From Brevundimonas basaltis (GTDB lineage Bacteria > Pseudomonadota > Alphaproteobacteria > Caulobacterales > Caulobacteraceae): a stretch of 64,000 nucleotides of DNA. Position 1 is the first letter of the stretch; the number at the start of each line of letters is the position of its first letter. The position numbers and the translations under genes are program-made. Shown one piece after another: positions 56,017 to 64,000 of the stretch. Below the pieces are notes generated by a model. That model had not been told where the DNA came from, made no database searches, and saw only the letters and a program-made list of their open reading frames with translations. The DNA is taken from assembly GCF_014202075.1 (NCBI RefSeq), contig NZ_JACHFZ010000003.1, positions 1-64,000 on the forward strand. The letters run 5' to 3'.

Positions 56017-56329
56017 ACCTCGCCGTCGTGCGGGAGGGGCCGTAGGGGCGAAACAGACGGCGACGTGAGTTCCGCCAAGCTGGGCGCCTCGGGCGTGTAA
56101 TCGTTAGCGGGGATTCCAACCTGACGCGCCCCACTGTTTGTTCCCGCTCCGTTCGCGAAATGCGCATAAGGTGCGTTCCCTGAAGGGACTCGAACCGGGC
56201 GCGCCCAACAGATCTTCTTCGCGGGGAACACAGCCACCAATGTGCTCCTCGTTGGTCAGGAGTTAATGGACGCCCCCCGCGTGGATGGGCGCGGCGCGTG
56301 GTCAGCGAGCCCGACCGCTTGACGTCCGG
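56017..56329. other. Intergenic region after the HNH gene
   Basis: About 310 bp, non-coding as far as I can see. It holds the right direct-repeat copy (56139-56169). A stretch at 56170-56205 looks tRNA-like on the minus strand (GGTTCGAGTCC) but cannot form a T-arm. No clear terminator for the operon. Confidence 0.5.
56139..56169. repeat. 31-bp direct repeat, right copy
   Basis: Begins TGTTCCCGCT and ends GAAATGCGCATAA; two adjacent mismatches from the copy at 48476-48506, 7,663 bp away. Confidence 0.75.
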
Positions 56330-56917
56330 TCAGATGCTTGGCGAAAGCTCAGTCGGGCAATCTGGATACCGCGTCAGCACCTTGGCGACGCTGGGTGCGA
56401 GTCGTCGCGCGATCACATCGATGCCTTTGGCGTTGGGGTGGAGTCGATCGGCGAGAGCGTAGGCCGGGTTCAGTGCGATACCGTCGAGCAGGAAGGGATA
56501 GAGCGCGATCCGGTGTCGGCGCGCCACTTCGGCGAACACACCATCAAACGCGATCGCATACAGACCAAACCACGGCGGCGCCCTCATCCCGCAGAGCATT
56601 GCGGGGATCGCGCGGGCAGACAGTCGCTCGAAAATCGCGTCGAGATTTTTTCTGAGCTGATCGGTTGCGAGCAACTGCATCATGTCGTTGGCGCCAAGAG
56701 CGACGATGCACAGACAGGTGTCATCGGGAACGTCGCGGTCTATGCGGCGCAGACCGTCGGAAGTGGTGTCGCCCGAGACACCGGCGTTGGACACAGCAGC
56801 GGGATGACCGAGACGTTTGAGCTCGGTCTGAAGCCGTACCGGCAAGGCCTCACCGGCGCGCAGCCCGTACCCTGCCGTCAGCGAGTCTCCCAGCATGGTG
56901 ATACGCAATGGGGTCAC
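56330..56917 (-). CDS. GDSL/SGNH-family esterase, TesA-like
   Basis: 195 residues. SGNH hydrolase blocks: ITMLGDSLTAGYGLRAG (catalytic Ser), NAGVSGDTTSDGLRRID, VALGANDMMQ and a late DRLHPNAKG (catalytic Asp/His). No signal peptide, unlike many TesA lysophospholipases, so cytoplasmic or leaderless. Its start overlaps the upstream 77-residue gene by 4 bp. Confidence 0.88.
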   Translation of the reverse strand: MTPLRITMLGDSLTAGYGLRAGEALPVRLQTELKRLGHPAAVSNAGVSGDTTSDGLRRIDRDVPDDTCLCIVALGANDMMQLLATDQLRKNLDAIFERLSARAIPAMLCGMRAPPWFGLYAIAFDGVFAEVARRHRIALYPFLLDGIALNPAYALADRLHPNAKGIDVIARRLAPSVAKVLTRYPDCPTELSPSI

Positions 56918-57147
56918 GCGGCTTGGCTATAGAAATCCAGAGGCTGGTCTGCGAAGCCCAGATGGGGGTTCGCCAACACGGAAACCGAACGCTCGCCGTC
57001 GTACAAAGCGATCGTCTCGAACCCCGGCCAGCGCCTCGCAAGCTGTTTGGCTTCTTCGCGCGCGGTCGCGTCGTCGACCGCGTTCAACACTGCGATTTCG
57101 CACACCGGGACGCCGGGCGTGTTCACGATGACGTAGTACGAACTCAC
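56914..57147 (-). CDS. Small conserved-looking protein, unknown function
   Basis: 77 residues (MSSYYVIVNTPGVPVCEIAV...). Acidic, with an alpha/beta pattern and no TM. Translationally coupled (ATGA) to the GDSL esterase and 65 bp downstream of mfd, so probably one operon. No family recognised. Confidence 0.65.
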   Translation of the reverse strand: MSSYYVIVNTPGVPVCEIAVLNAVDDATAREEAKQLARRWPGFETIALYDGERSVSVLANPHLGFADQPLDFYSQAA

Positions 57148-57212
57148 AGCGGCTCTCTCTACTTCGGCGCGTCGAAACGGCAGGAAGTCTGCTTTGTTCC
57201 TGGCCCGCGCGC

Positions 57213-60200
57213 TCAGGCCGCCAGTTCGGTAAGAACCGTCGCAAGAAACGCGTTATCGTGCGCAACCCCCGCCTCGGTCTCGAGAACCAAACGATTGTCC
57301 ACCCATCTGTGCCCGTTTCTCGCCTGTAGCTTCCTCGCCGCCTCTTCGAGTCGCCCGTTTCCGACCGTAAGCGCTGTCGCCTTTGGTCCAGCGACGATCT
57401 TCGTGACCCCCGCTTCAACCGCCAACGCCGACACCCGCGTCTCTGCAAGCAATGCCGTGACTTCATCGGGCAACGGACCGAACCGGTCGGCGATCTCGTC
57501 TTCAAGCGCGTCAACATCCGCAGCCGAAGCCACCCGCGCCAATCTGGAGTAGAGATTGATGCGAATGGTGGGGTCTGGGATGTAGGCCTCAGGGAAACCG
57601 GCGGCCGGATCGATGCGGGGAGCCGGGACCGGATCGCTGACCGGCTCGCCGCGCGCCGCTCTAACCGCGCGCTCAAGCAGCGACTGATAGAGGGCAGAAC
57701 CGATGAGCTTCATGTGCCCGGCCTGCTCGTCGCCGAGAAGATCCCCACTTCCTCTTAAATCGAGATCACGCGCGCTGATCGCAAACCCTGCGCCGAGACG
57801 ATCAAAGGCTTCCAGCGTGCCGAGACGCGCACGGGTCGCCTCCGGGATTTCCTCCGTCGGCTCGGTCAGGAGGTAAGCGAAGCCTTGGGCCCGACTACGC
57901 CCAACACGACCGCGAAGCTGATGAAGCTGAGCGAGTCCAAACAGTTCTGGCTTGAAGATGATCATCGTGTTGGCGCGCGGTACGTCCAGACCCGTCTCGA
58001 TTATGTTTGTCGCGAGCAACACATCACCATCGCCATCGGCGAAACTCACCATGGAATCGTCTACCTCAGCCGCTCCCATTTGCCCGTGCGCCCACACCAC
58101 CCGAAGCTCAGGCGCCAGACGAGCGAGTTCGTCGGCCATCATCGATATGTCTTCGATGCGGGGGACCACGACGAAGCTTTGGCCGCCGCGCTGTTTTTCG
58201 CGCAGCAGCGCCGTGCGCACGGACCCCCCGTCGAAAGCGCTCAGGAAGGTGCGGACGGGCCGCCGCCGGGAAGGCGGCGTCGCGATAACGCTGACGTCCT
58301 GAATTCCGATCAGCGCGCTCTGTAGCGTGCGCGGTATCGGGGTCGCGGTCATCACCAGGCGGTGAGGCGCACGCTGCTGCAGCGCCTCCTTCATCCTGGC
58401 GCCGAACCGGTGCTCCTCATCGACGATGGTCAGCGAAAGGTTGTCGAACTCGAGCGTGTCGGACGCGAGAGCGTGGGTGCCGACGAGGATGCCGATCTCG
58501 CCGCTTTTCAGCCCAGCCTTGACAGATTTCACCTCCGCCGCAGACGCCAGCCGCGACAGATGACCTATCTGAACACCCGTCCCTTCAAACCGTCGACGAA
58601 AAGTCTCCAGATGCTGTCTTGCCAGCACTGTGGTCGGCGCCGCCAGCACCACCTGCTGGCCACCGAGCGCCACCGCCGCCGCCGCACGCAGCGCGACCTC
58701 GGTCTTGCCGAATCCGACATCGCCGCACACCAGTCGGTTCATCGGTCGTCCGCTCGCCAGATCGGAGAGCACAGCTTCGATCGCTGCCGCTTGATCGGGC
58801 GACTCCGGGAATGGGAAGCGAGCGCCAAACTCGGCGAAATCAGAACTTGGAGGGACGACAGGATCGCAAGTCGCTGCCGCCCGCTTCTTCGCAAGTTCGA
58901 CGAGGTGAGCGGCTGTGGCGTCGATCTGCGCGCTGACTTCGACGCGCCGGCGCTGCCAGGCCTCGGTATTCAATCGATCAAGCGTTACCACCGACGGTTC
59001 CGAACCATACCGCCAAAGACGCCCAAACTCCTCGACCGGTGCGAGAACGGTCGAGCCTCCAGAGTATTCCAGTCTGATCACGTCGCGGCCATGACCCGCA
59101 ACTTCGACCCTCTCGAGTCCTTGCAGAATGCCAAGACCATGTTCCTCGTGGATCACGACGTCGCCGATGCGAAGCTCAACTTCGCCGAGGACGCTGCGCG
59201 CGATTGTCGATGCCCGCGCCACCCTCGCCCCGAGAACGTCGCTCGCAGCGATGATGGTCAGATTGAGCTTCTCATCTTCGAATCCCCGGTCGAAATCCGC
59301 CACGAGAGACAGCAACGCGCCACTTGGCGCGGCCAACACGCCAGCCAGGTCGGTGACCGACAATGGTTCGTCGACGCCCAGTCGCTTAAGCATGCGGGCA
59401 ACGGGTTTGAGCTCGTCCTCAATGCCCGCCAGCACCACGCGACGCTCTTTGGCGCGGTGCGCTTCAATCAGTCCCCGAAGGCTCGCCCCAGGTCTGCGGT
59501 CCGCAGCGATGCTCGCTATCGATCGGGAGCGATCCAGTTCCAACACGACCGCTCGCGCGAGGTCGCCCTTCGCTTGCTGGCTGGTGAGGTAAAGGCTCGC
59601 GGGGCCTGGCGGCGTATCGTCAGCTTCACCGAAAGTCTTGTGCGAAGTGTGGGCTTCGGCGACGCGACGCAAGAACCGGAAACACCGATCGGCGGCGGTC
59701 GGTTCGGCGATCAGTTGATCGGCCGCTATTCGCTCGAGCGCGGTCCGGAGAGGACCATGCAGGGCACCCAGACGATGCTCTGCGCCGACAGGCCTTTCCA
59801 CGTCATCGTCAAGGTAAAGCTCGGACGCACCCGTCAGAACGACTGCATCGAGGCCTTCAAGCGTCCGCTGCGAAAGCGGGTCGAAGGTCTGGATCTCGCC
59901 CACCACGTCGTCGGCGATAGTAATCCGCACCGGGCAATCGGCTGCAGCGGGGAAGACATCGATGACCTCGCCGAGAAAGGCGATCTCTCCCGGTTCGTCG
60001 ATCCGGTCGTCCTCTGCGTAACCAGTGCGGCGCGTGAACGCCGCGAGCGCCGCTCGGTCGAGCGGCCGACCGGTCGCGATCTCAAAGGTTGTTTCGATCG
60101 CGGTCGTGGGCGGTGTTCGTTGCATCAGGGATTCAGGCGAGAGCACTACGATCCGCCCTCTACCGTCGCGCTTCTTCGCGAGACGGGACAGAACAGCAAG

Positions 60201-60512
60201 CCGACGACCTTGCACGTCGCGCGACGGCGACGCGCGGTCGAAAGGAAGGCAGTCCCACGGCGGCAGCAGCAAGACTTCTACGGCTGAAGGATCAACGAGC
60301 GAGGTCAAGGCCCGCACGACCTCTTCCGCGCGTCTCTCGCCCGTCGTCAGAAATGCGGTAACGCGACGATCGTCGCCAAGGGACGCGAGCAGCCGGGCGG
60401 CCGACAAGGAAGCGGATGGCTTGGTCGTTCGCTCGCTGAGGCTCGCGCCGTCGGCGATTGGCCCCTCCGCCAGCGGCCTGTCCCCAATCGCTACCACTGA
60501 TGTCCTGGCCAC
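57213..60512 (-). CDS. mfd: Transcription-repair coupling factor (Mfd-like), GTG start
   Basis: 1099 residues from a GTG at 60512 preceded by AGGAGAGGG; in-frame sequence continues upstream to 60698 without similarity. UvrB-like N-terminal part, RNA-polymerase-interacting domain (LRIGDVVIHEEHGLGILQGL), translocase motifs VCGDVGFGKTEVAL (Walker A), IVDEEHRFG, MTATPIPRTL, QLRGRVGRS, and a C-terminal TRCF domain (LEDEIADRFGPLPDEVTALL). The product displaces stalled RNA polymerase and recruits UvrA. Slightly short and sited in an accessory region: it may be an additional copy besides the housekeeping mfd. Confidence 0.88.
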   Translation of the reverse strand: MARTSVVAIGDRPLAEGPIADGASLSERTTKPSASLSAARLLASLGDDRRVTAFLTTGERRAEEVVRALTSLVDPSAVEVLLLPPWDCLPFDRASPSRDVQGRRLAVLSRLAKKRDGRGRIVVLSPESLMQRTPPTTAIETTFEIATGRPLDRAALAAFTRRTGYAEDDRIDEPGEIAFLGEVIDVFPAAADCPVRITIADDVVGEIQTFDPLSQRTLEGLDAVVLTGASELYLDDDVERPVGAEHRLGALHGPLRTALERIAADQLIAEPTAADRCFRFLRRVAEAHTSHKTFGEADDTPPGPASLYLTSQQAKGDLARAVVLELDRSRSIASIAADRRPGASLRGLIEAHRAKERRVVLAGIEDELKPVARMLKRLGVDEPLSVTDLAGVLAAPSGALLSLVADFDRGFEDEKLNLTIIAASDVLGARVARASTIARSVLGEVELRIGDVVIHEEHGLGILQGLERVEVAGHGRDVIRLEYSGGSTVLAPVEEFGRLWRYGSEPSVVTLDRLNTEAWQRRRVEVSAQIDATAAHLVELAKKRAAATCDPVVPPSSDFAEFGARFPFPESPDQAAAIEAVLSDLASGRPMNRLVCGDVGFGKTEVALRAAAAVALGGQQVVLAAPTTVLARQHLETFRRRFEGTGVQIGHLSRLASAAEVKSVKAGLKSGEIGILVGTHALASDTLEFDNLSLTIVDEEHRFGARMKEALQQRAPHRLVMTATPIPRTLQSALIGIQDVSVIATPPSRRRPVRTFLSAFDGGSVRTALLREKQRGGQSFVVVPRIEDISMMADELARLAPELRVVWAHGQMGAAEVDDSMVSFADGDGDVLLATNIIETGLDVPRANTMIIFKPELFGLAQLHQLRGRVGRSRAQGFAYLLTEPTEEIPEATRARLGTLEAFDRLGAGFAISARDLDLRGSGDLLGDEQAGHMKLIGSALYQSLLERAVRAARGEPVSDPVPAPRIDPAAGFPEAYIPDPTIRINLYSRLARVASAADVDALEDEIADRFGPLPDEVTALLAETRVSALAVEAGVTKIVAGPKATALTVGNGRLEEAARKLQARNGHRWVDNRLVLETEAGVAHDNAFLATVLTELAA

Positions 60513-60871
60513 ATTCCCTCTCCTGAGCGGACTCAGAACTCTGCCAGCCGTCAACGGCTCCGGCGTCGGGCTGGTAAATTCGCACTGGCGATCGGACGCA
60601 TCGCGCACCAGTTGAACAACGCGAGCGACGCCGACAGCCTCTCCAAGGCCGGTACCGCTTCGGCGGCTTGCCCCCCCGCCCCTGAGCCCCGCCGCCAAGG
60701 CCCTCAGCGCTTCGTCGGGCGCAGCTGGATCCGACAGCGCCGGCAGCTAGACCCGGCGTTCAGCCAGCTTAGCTGAGTGGAGCTGCTCGCCCGGAGCCCA
60801 CCTGCCTAAATGCCTGTGCCGGAGACGAGATAGCGTTCAACTGACAGCACCCCGCTGCGTGGGGCGGAACA
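60513..60871. other. Intergenic region upstream of mfd
   Basis: About 360 bp. The minus-strand frame of mfd stays open through part of it without similarity. A CCCCGCTGCGTGGGG hairpin near 60850 follows the lipoprotein stop. No gene supported. Confidence 0.45.
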
Positions 60872-61912
60872 TTATCTGGTCGGCTGATCCGTCAGCGGAG
60901 TGCCCAAAGCGCGCGGGGACGTCGGTTTGTCGGACAGTCGCTCCAGCTCCCAGACCGCCCGCTCAAGACTGTCCAAATCGGGGCGTTCCCCACGATCCAT
61001 CACAGCATGGACCTGTTCGAGTTCGATCAGTGTGGCGATCGCAGCGCGGTAGCGTGCCTGGGTCCTACGGATTTCCCGACGCTCGTTCGCTTCAACCATG
61101 GCCTCGACCGCTGTGCGCGCAGCGACCGAGCGGGCAACCACGGCGTCGGCATCTCGCGTCAGCGGGACGTTCAGGCGATCTGCGAAGGGCTGCAAGGTTC
61201 CGGCACCCGAGATCAGCCCCGCTTGCAACATCGCCCGATGCGCCTCGGTACGTTGGTCGACAAGAGCCTCAGCTAAAGCGTCATACTTGCGGGTCTCCAA
61301 CGCCATCGCCTCACGCAGTGCGGCAATGGCGAGGCCAAGGTTTTGGCTGGCGCGACGGGTTTGCGCTCGACGCTGCTGGCTGCTGACCGCGCTGGCGACC
61401 GAACCTACGATATGTTCCAGCGGTCGGCCGAGGACCGCAGTTCGCACCAGCGGCACGTCTGTCAAAGACGTCGCATAGGTAGCCGTGCCGAGCAGCGCAG
61501 CGTTGATGGCCCGTTCGGCATCGGCCCCAGTTTGTTGCGCCAGCTCAGCCCGAAAGGCGATATAAGCTCGGTTTAGAGCCACCACCGCTTCGGCGCGCAA
61601 GGCGACGGCTTCTGCTAGCTCTCGCCTCTGGGCGCTATCGACGGATGGCGATGTCGTGACGACGCAGCGTGCCGCGCCGGCCTCACAGGCCCGCCATGTC
61701 GCTACGAAAGCGGCGACCGCGTCGCCCTCATCCAACCTGCCCGCGAAGTTGTCGACATCGATCGCCAAGGCTTGAGTCGACCGAACGCCGGCGTCAGCCA
61801 CGACACGCGCGACGGGTACACGCGTTGCGCAACCTGCTGTTCCGAAAAGGATGACCACAGCGATCAGCAACACGGAATGAGCCAGGAGTCGTCTGCACTG
61901 AGAATTAGTCAT
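60872..61912 (-). CDS. Putative lipoprotein, helical, unknown function
   Basis: 346 residues from MTNSQCRRLLAHSVLLIAVV, giving a lipobox GTAGC (Cys near 27); a longer in-frame start at 62038 would bury it. Almost entirely alpha-helical, rich in Ala/Arg/Glu, probably coiled coil (ATATYATSLTDVP, VEAMVEANERREIRRTQARY). It overlaps the upstream 118-residue gene by 8 bp. Family not recognised. Confidence 0.7.
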   Translation of the reverse strand: MTNSQCRRLLAHSVLLIAVVILFGTAGCATRVPVARVVADAGVRSTQALAIDVDNFAGRLDEGDAVAAFVATWRACEAGAARCVVTTSPSVDSAQRRELAEAVALRAEAVVALNRAYIAFRAELAQQTGADAERAINAALLGTATYATSLTDVPLVRTAVLGRPLEHIVGSVASAVSSQQRRAQTRRASQNLGLAIAALREAMALETRKYDALAEALVDQRTEAHRAMLQAGLISGAGTLQPFADRLNVPLTRDADAVVARSVAARTAVEAMVEANERREIRRTQARYRAAIATLIELEQVHAVMDRGERPDLDSLERAVWELERLSDKPTSPRALGTPLTDQPTR

Positions 61913-62261
61913 TGCAGGACCGCAGACAGACGCCACGATCATCGTCGACGCGCTCGTAGCAGATTGCGCGAGACATGGACGCCGAGACGAGCACATGGCG
62001 CTCGCAAACTCCATCGAGCGCCTGAGCTCCGGACACACAGGCTGCGCGACATTGGGTCATGTCGGCACCAGCATCTGAGATGCGCGCTGCTCGCATCTCG
62101 AGGATCTCATGAACCTCGGCAATGCTGTCTACTCGGTTTGTGTCGGACTGCTCCTCACTTGGGATGTCGCGCAGTAGTGCACTCAACAAGGCCTCGGCGT
62201 CGGCCTGCAGCAAAGCCACAGCTGCTACGACCGATCCGGCTATCAGAACTATTGCTCGCAT
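61905..62261 (-). CDS. Small Cys-rich exported protein, unknown function
   Basis: 118 residues from the ATG at 62261 (MRAIVLIAGSVVAAVALLQA, a signal-like segment); the frame is open to 62468 upstream, but that extension is not signal-like. Several Cys in the C-terminal half (MTQCRAACVSGAQALDGVCE, AICYERVDDDRGVCLRSCND) suggest disulfides. 3' end overlaps the lipoprotein gene by 8 bp; divergent from the 220-residue gene. The start is uncertain because no ribosome-binding site is visible. Confidence 0.6.
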   Translation of the reverse strand: MRAIVLIAGSVVAAVALLQADAEALLSALLRDIPSEEQSDTNRVDSIAEVHEILEMRAARISDAGADMTQCRAACVSGAQALDGVCERHVLVSASMSRAICYERVDDDRGVCLRSCND

Positions 62262-62390
62262 AACGTGAAGTTGCCACACGCCGCCATACGATGCAACTAT
62301 TCGTTGCCATTCGCTGAAAATTGTGCGCACGCTGTGGTGGCGCTGGTTGTCGGCGCGCATCGACCATAGGTCGTACAGGGAGGACGCAAA

Positions 62391-63053
62391 ATGAAACTGA
62401 GAAATGTTCTGATGGGTGTGGGAACAGCCTTGGCTCTGGCTCTGGCCGCTCAAACTGCGCAGGCACAAAGCTGCCCAAGCGGCGAAGGCGGCGGAGTGAT
62501 GCAGGAGGAGGTACCAGGCGGGTCGGAGCCTTGCACGCCGACCGGCGGTTCGGCCTCCACCAGCTTCCAGACCGACAACGCCAACGGCGTGTCGTACACG
62601 GTTGACCTCACCATGGAGACCGGAGCCGAATTCCTAGAGATTGGCCAGTACGTTGAAGTCGAGCTGGACTTCAACGACGTAATGGCCGCTCTGCGCTCGG
62701 ACAGTAAAGGTGCCATTGCCTTGGCTGCCGAGGTCGGCATCCGCCCGCCAGTCAAGGGCTCGGTGGTTCGTGCGAGCAACACGCTGACCGACGCCGAATA
62801 CCGTGCGCTCGCGACCTACGTGACGGTGGCCGTCCAGAACAGCAACGGTCGCGCAACCGGTCGTTCGGACAGCGCTTTGGACCGTTTCGTTCGCAGAGTC
62901 GACGCCGCTGCTCAGGCCTTTGGCCGGGCGATGGACTCGATCGGTCGAAACATTCCCAATCTGGACACACACCTGCGCGTGAGGATTAACTACCCAAGCG
63001 GCCAGTCTATGGTCGAGGTCGACGCGGGTGCCAACGTCAGCCGCAATCCGTAG
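62391..63053 (+). CDS. Secreted protein, unknown function
   Basis: 220 residues; ribosome-binding site GGGAGGA. Signal peptide MKLRNVLMGVGTALALALAA ending near AQAQ. The mature protein has two early Cys (SCPSG, EPCTP), then a mixed Ser/Asp/Val-rich part (MAALRSDSKGAIALAAEVGI, ALATYVTVAVQNSNGRATGR). Divergent from the Cys-rich gene and upstream of the hairpin and CPBP gene. Family not recognised. Confidence 0.75.
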   Translation: MKLRNVLMGVGTALALALAAQTAQAQSCPSGEGGGVMQEEVPGGSEPCTPTGGSASTSFQTDNANGVSYTVDLTMETGAEFLEIGQYVEVELDFNDVMAALRSDSKGAIALAAEVGIRPPVKGSVVRASNTLTDAEYRALATYVTVAVQNSNGRATGRSDSALDRFVRRVDAAAQAFGRAMDSIGRNIPNLDTHLRVRINYPSGQSMVEVDAGANVSRNP

Positions 63054-63067
63054 TAGCTTTGTCGGAA

Positions 63068-63100
63068 CAGGCCGGGATTGCATTGTGCAATCCCGGCCTG
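63068..63100. repeat. Perfect 15-bp inverted repeat between secreted-protein and CPBP genes
   Basis: CAGGCCGGGATTGCA (63068-63082) and TGCAATCCCGGCCTG (63086-63100) around a 3-nt loop. No T-run follows, so it may be a transcription-pausing or mRNA-stability hairpin or a protein-binding dyad. Confidence 0.7.
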
Positions 63101-63117
63101 CTGTCGGGGAACAGATC

Positions 63118-63996
63118 ATGGCCATCCTCACTTATCGTGCCCTGTCATTCCTGTGCTTCGCAGGGGTCGTGGCGTTCTGCTTATGGCTTTTTCTCACGCC
63201 TACCGGCTATTCCAGCTTGATCGTAATAGTGGCGGTGATCGCATCTTTAACGCTTTGCCTGCTCTACTGGGGGTCATCAGGGGAAGGCCCCCTGTGGACG
63301 GCCGCCGAGGTGCCCGCCCAAGTGCCGCGGGTGCTCATCGTTGTCTTGGCTTGTCTAGGATTTCAGCTGGGCGCAGGGGCGGGGGTGTTGTCCCTAGAGT
63401 TGCCAATCAATCTTCTGACATTGACGGCCTTGACCTTGACTACATGGGTGGGAATTCCTGCTGTGGCCTTGATTACAGGTTTCGTGCGGTGGCCCCACCG
63501 CACCCGAACGCCTTCAAGAAGAGACTTGCTGATCGTCAGCTCAGTCGCCCTGTTGATCGGAGCGGCGGTATTCTTTTTGAGGATGGTCCCCCTGCAAGAC
63601 ACTGTGCCCCAGCGGTTACCAGGCGGTCTGCTGGCCGACACCACTGTCACCTTCGTTGCAGCGGCCGCTGAGGAGGTCGTGTTCAGAGTGCTGCTGCTGA
63701 CAGCCTTGCTCAGTGCGACCGGGTCCCGATTGCAAGCACTCGTCCTGTCATCGACTTTCTTCGCCATCGTCCACGTGCCACTCGATTTAGCCGGCCCCCT
63801 CTTGGCGCTAGAGTGGCAAGTCATGGCTGACGGGATCGTGGCGCTTGCTCCCAGCCTGCTCATGAAACTCGGCGTTGGGTTTCTCTTAGGCGCCGTATGG
63901 CTTCGCACAGGGTCCCTGATACTGATCAGCCTTCTCCACTTTATGGGTAATTTCGGGCCCGTGCTCGCAGCAGGTTATCTCATACTGGGAGCGTGA
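63118..63996 (+). CDS. CPBP-family intramembrane metalloprotease
   Basis: 292 residues, multi-pass membrane protein (about seven to eight TM helices). CPBP/Abi signature AAAEEVVFRVLLLTALL, FFAIVHVP and SLLHFMGNF supply the EExxxR and His ligands. Family members process prenylated or bacteriocin-like peptides or act in immunity; the substrate here is unknown. The ATG at 63118 follows the hairpin; the stop is 4 bp before the window end. Confidence 0.85.
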   Translation: MAILTYRALSFLCFAGVVAFCLWLFLTPTGYSSLIVIVAVIASLTLCLLYWGSSGEGPLWTAAEVPAQVPRVLIVVLACLGFQLGAGAGVLSLELPINLLTLTALTLTTWVGIPAVALITGFVRWPHRTRTPSRRDLLIVSSVALLIGAAVFFLRMVPLQDTVPQRLPGGLLADTTVTFVAAAAEEVVFRVLLLTALLSATGSRLQALVLSSTFFAIVHVPLDLAGPLLALEWQVMADGIVALAPSLLMKLGVGFLLGAVWLRTGSLILISLLHFMGNFGPVLAAGYLILGA

Positions 63997-64000
63997 CCTC

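Noticed and set aside
56160..56205. tRNA-like segment on the minus strand (GGTTCGAGTCCC)
   Set aside because: The flanking bases cannot form a T-arm stem and no other tRNA arm is present.
48244..56329. DISARM or BREX assignment for the operon
   Set aside because: There is an SNF2 helicase as in DISARM, but the DrmA/DrmB/DrmC proteins and a methyltransferase are absent, and none of the BREX core genes occurs.

Overview
The window is GC-rich alphaproteobacterial chromosome, almost certainly from a Caulobacteraceae member, with Brevundimonas the closest guess by eye. Support for this: a DUF2312/GapR protein; the alphaproteobacterial flagellin regulators FlaF and FlbT beside an FlbA-like TPR protein; a fliL-fliM-DUF6468-motE cluster divergent from flgF-flgG-flgA-flgH, with a sigma-54 promoter and a CtrA-like site between them; many TonB/ExbD-type envelope proteins; and a strong third-codon G/C bias that makes long spurious antisense frames.

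Region 1 (1-45,490) is core genome. Minus-strand translation and transcription genes come first: tuf (cut by the window edge), fusA, rpsG and rpsL with a promoter and a leader hairpin, then rpoC/rpoB, rplL/rplJ and rpmJ. The usual rplJL-rpoBC block is interrupted by about 6 kb of envelope genes: an FKBP lipoprotein, two tandem M61 peptidases and two small lipoproteins. Next come an NtrC-type activator, a TonB-dependent receptor, gapR, a lytic transglycosylase, flaF/flbT, an FlbA-like protein, two small acidic proteins, cysS, folE and exbD. The flagellar block (34.4-40.7 kb) follows, then three related secreted proteins, a DUF885 peptidase, msrA, and tRNA-Ser(GGA) at 45,401-45,490.

Region 2 (45.5-64 kb) is accessory. 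Just past the tRNA lie an array of short repeats at 11/22-bp spacing and two broken genes truncated at one junction: a serine recombinase lacking its catalytic domain and an OLD-like ATPase/Toprim protein lacking its N-terminus. A five-gene plus-strand operon (49,013-56,016) follows: AIPR protein, SNF2-type helicase, stand-alone EcoRII-N (B3-like) DNA-recognition protein, MORC-like GHKL ATPase and HNH endonuclease. No DNA methyltransferase is present. Two 31-bp near-identical direct repeats (48,476 and 56,139) bracket the operon. I regard it as a probable anti-phage or DNA-discrimination system, and it is the main candidate for an undescribed system here. Downstream are a GDSL esterase, a small protein, an Mfd-like translocase that starts at GTG, two putative envelope proteins, a secreted protein of unknown family, a perfect 15-bp hairpin and a CPBP membrane protease.

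Functions rest on motifs and remembered family features read by eye. No database search was run, so novelty claims are provisional.
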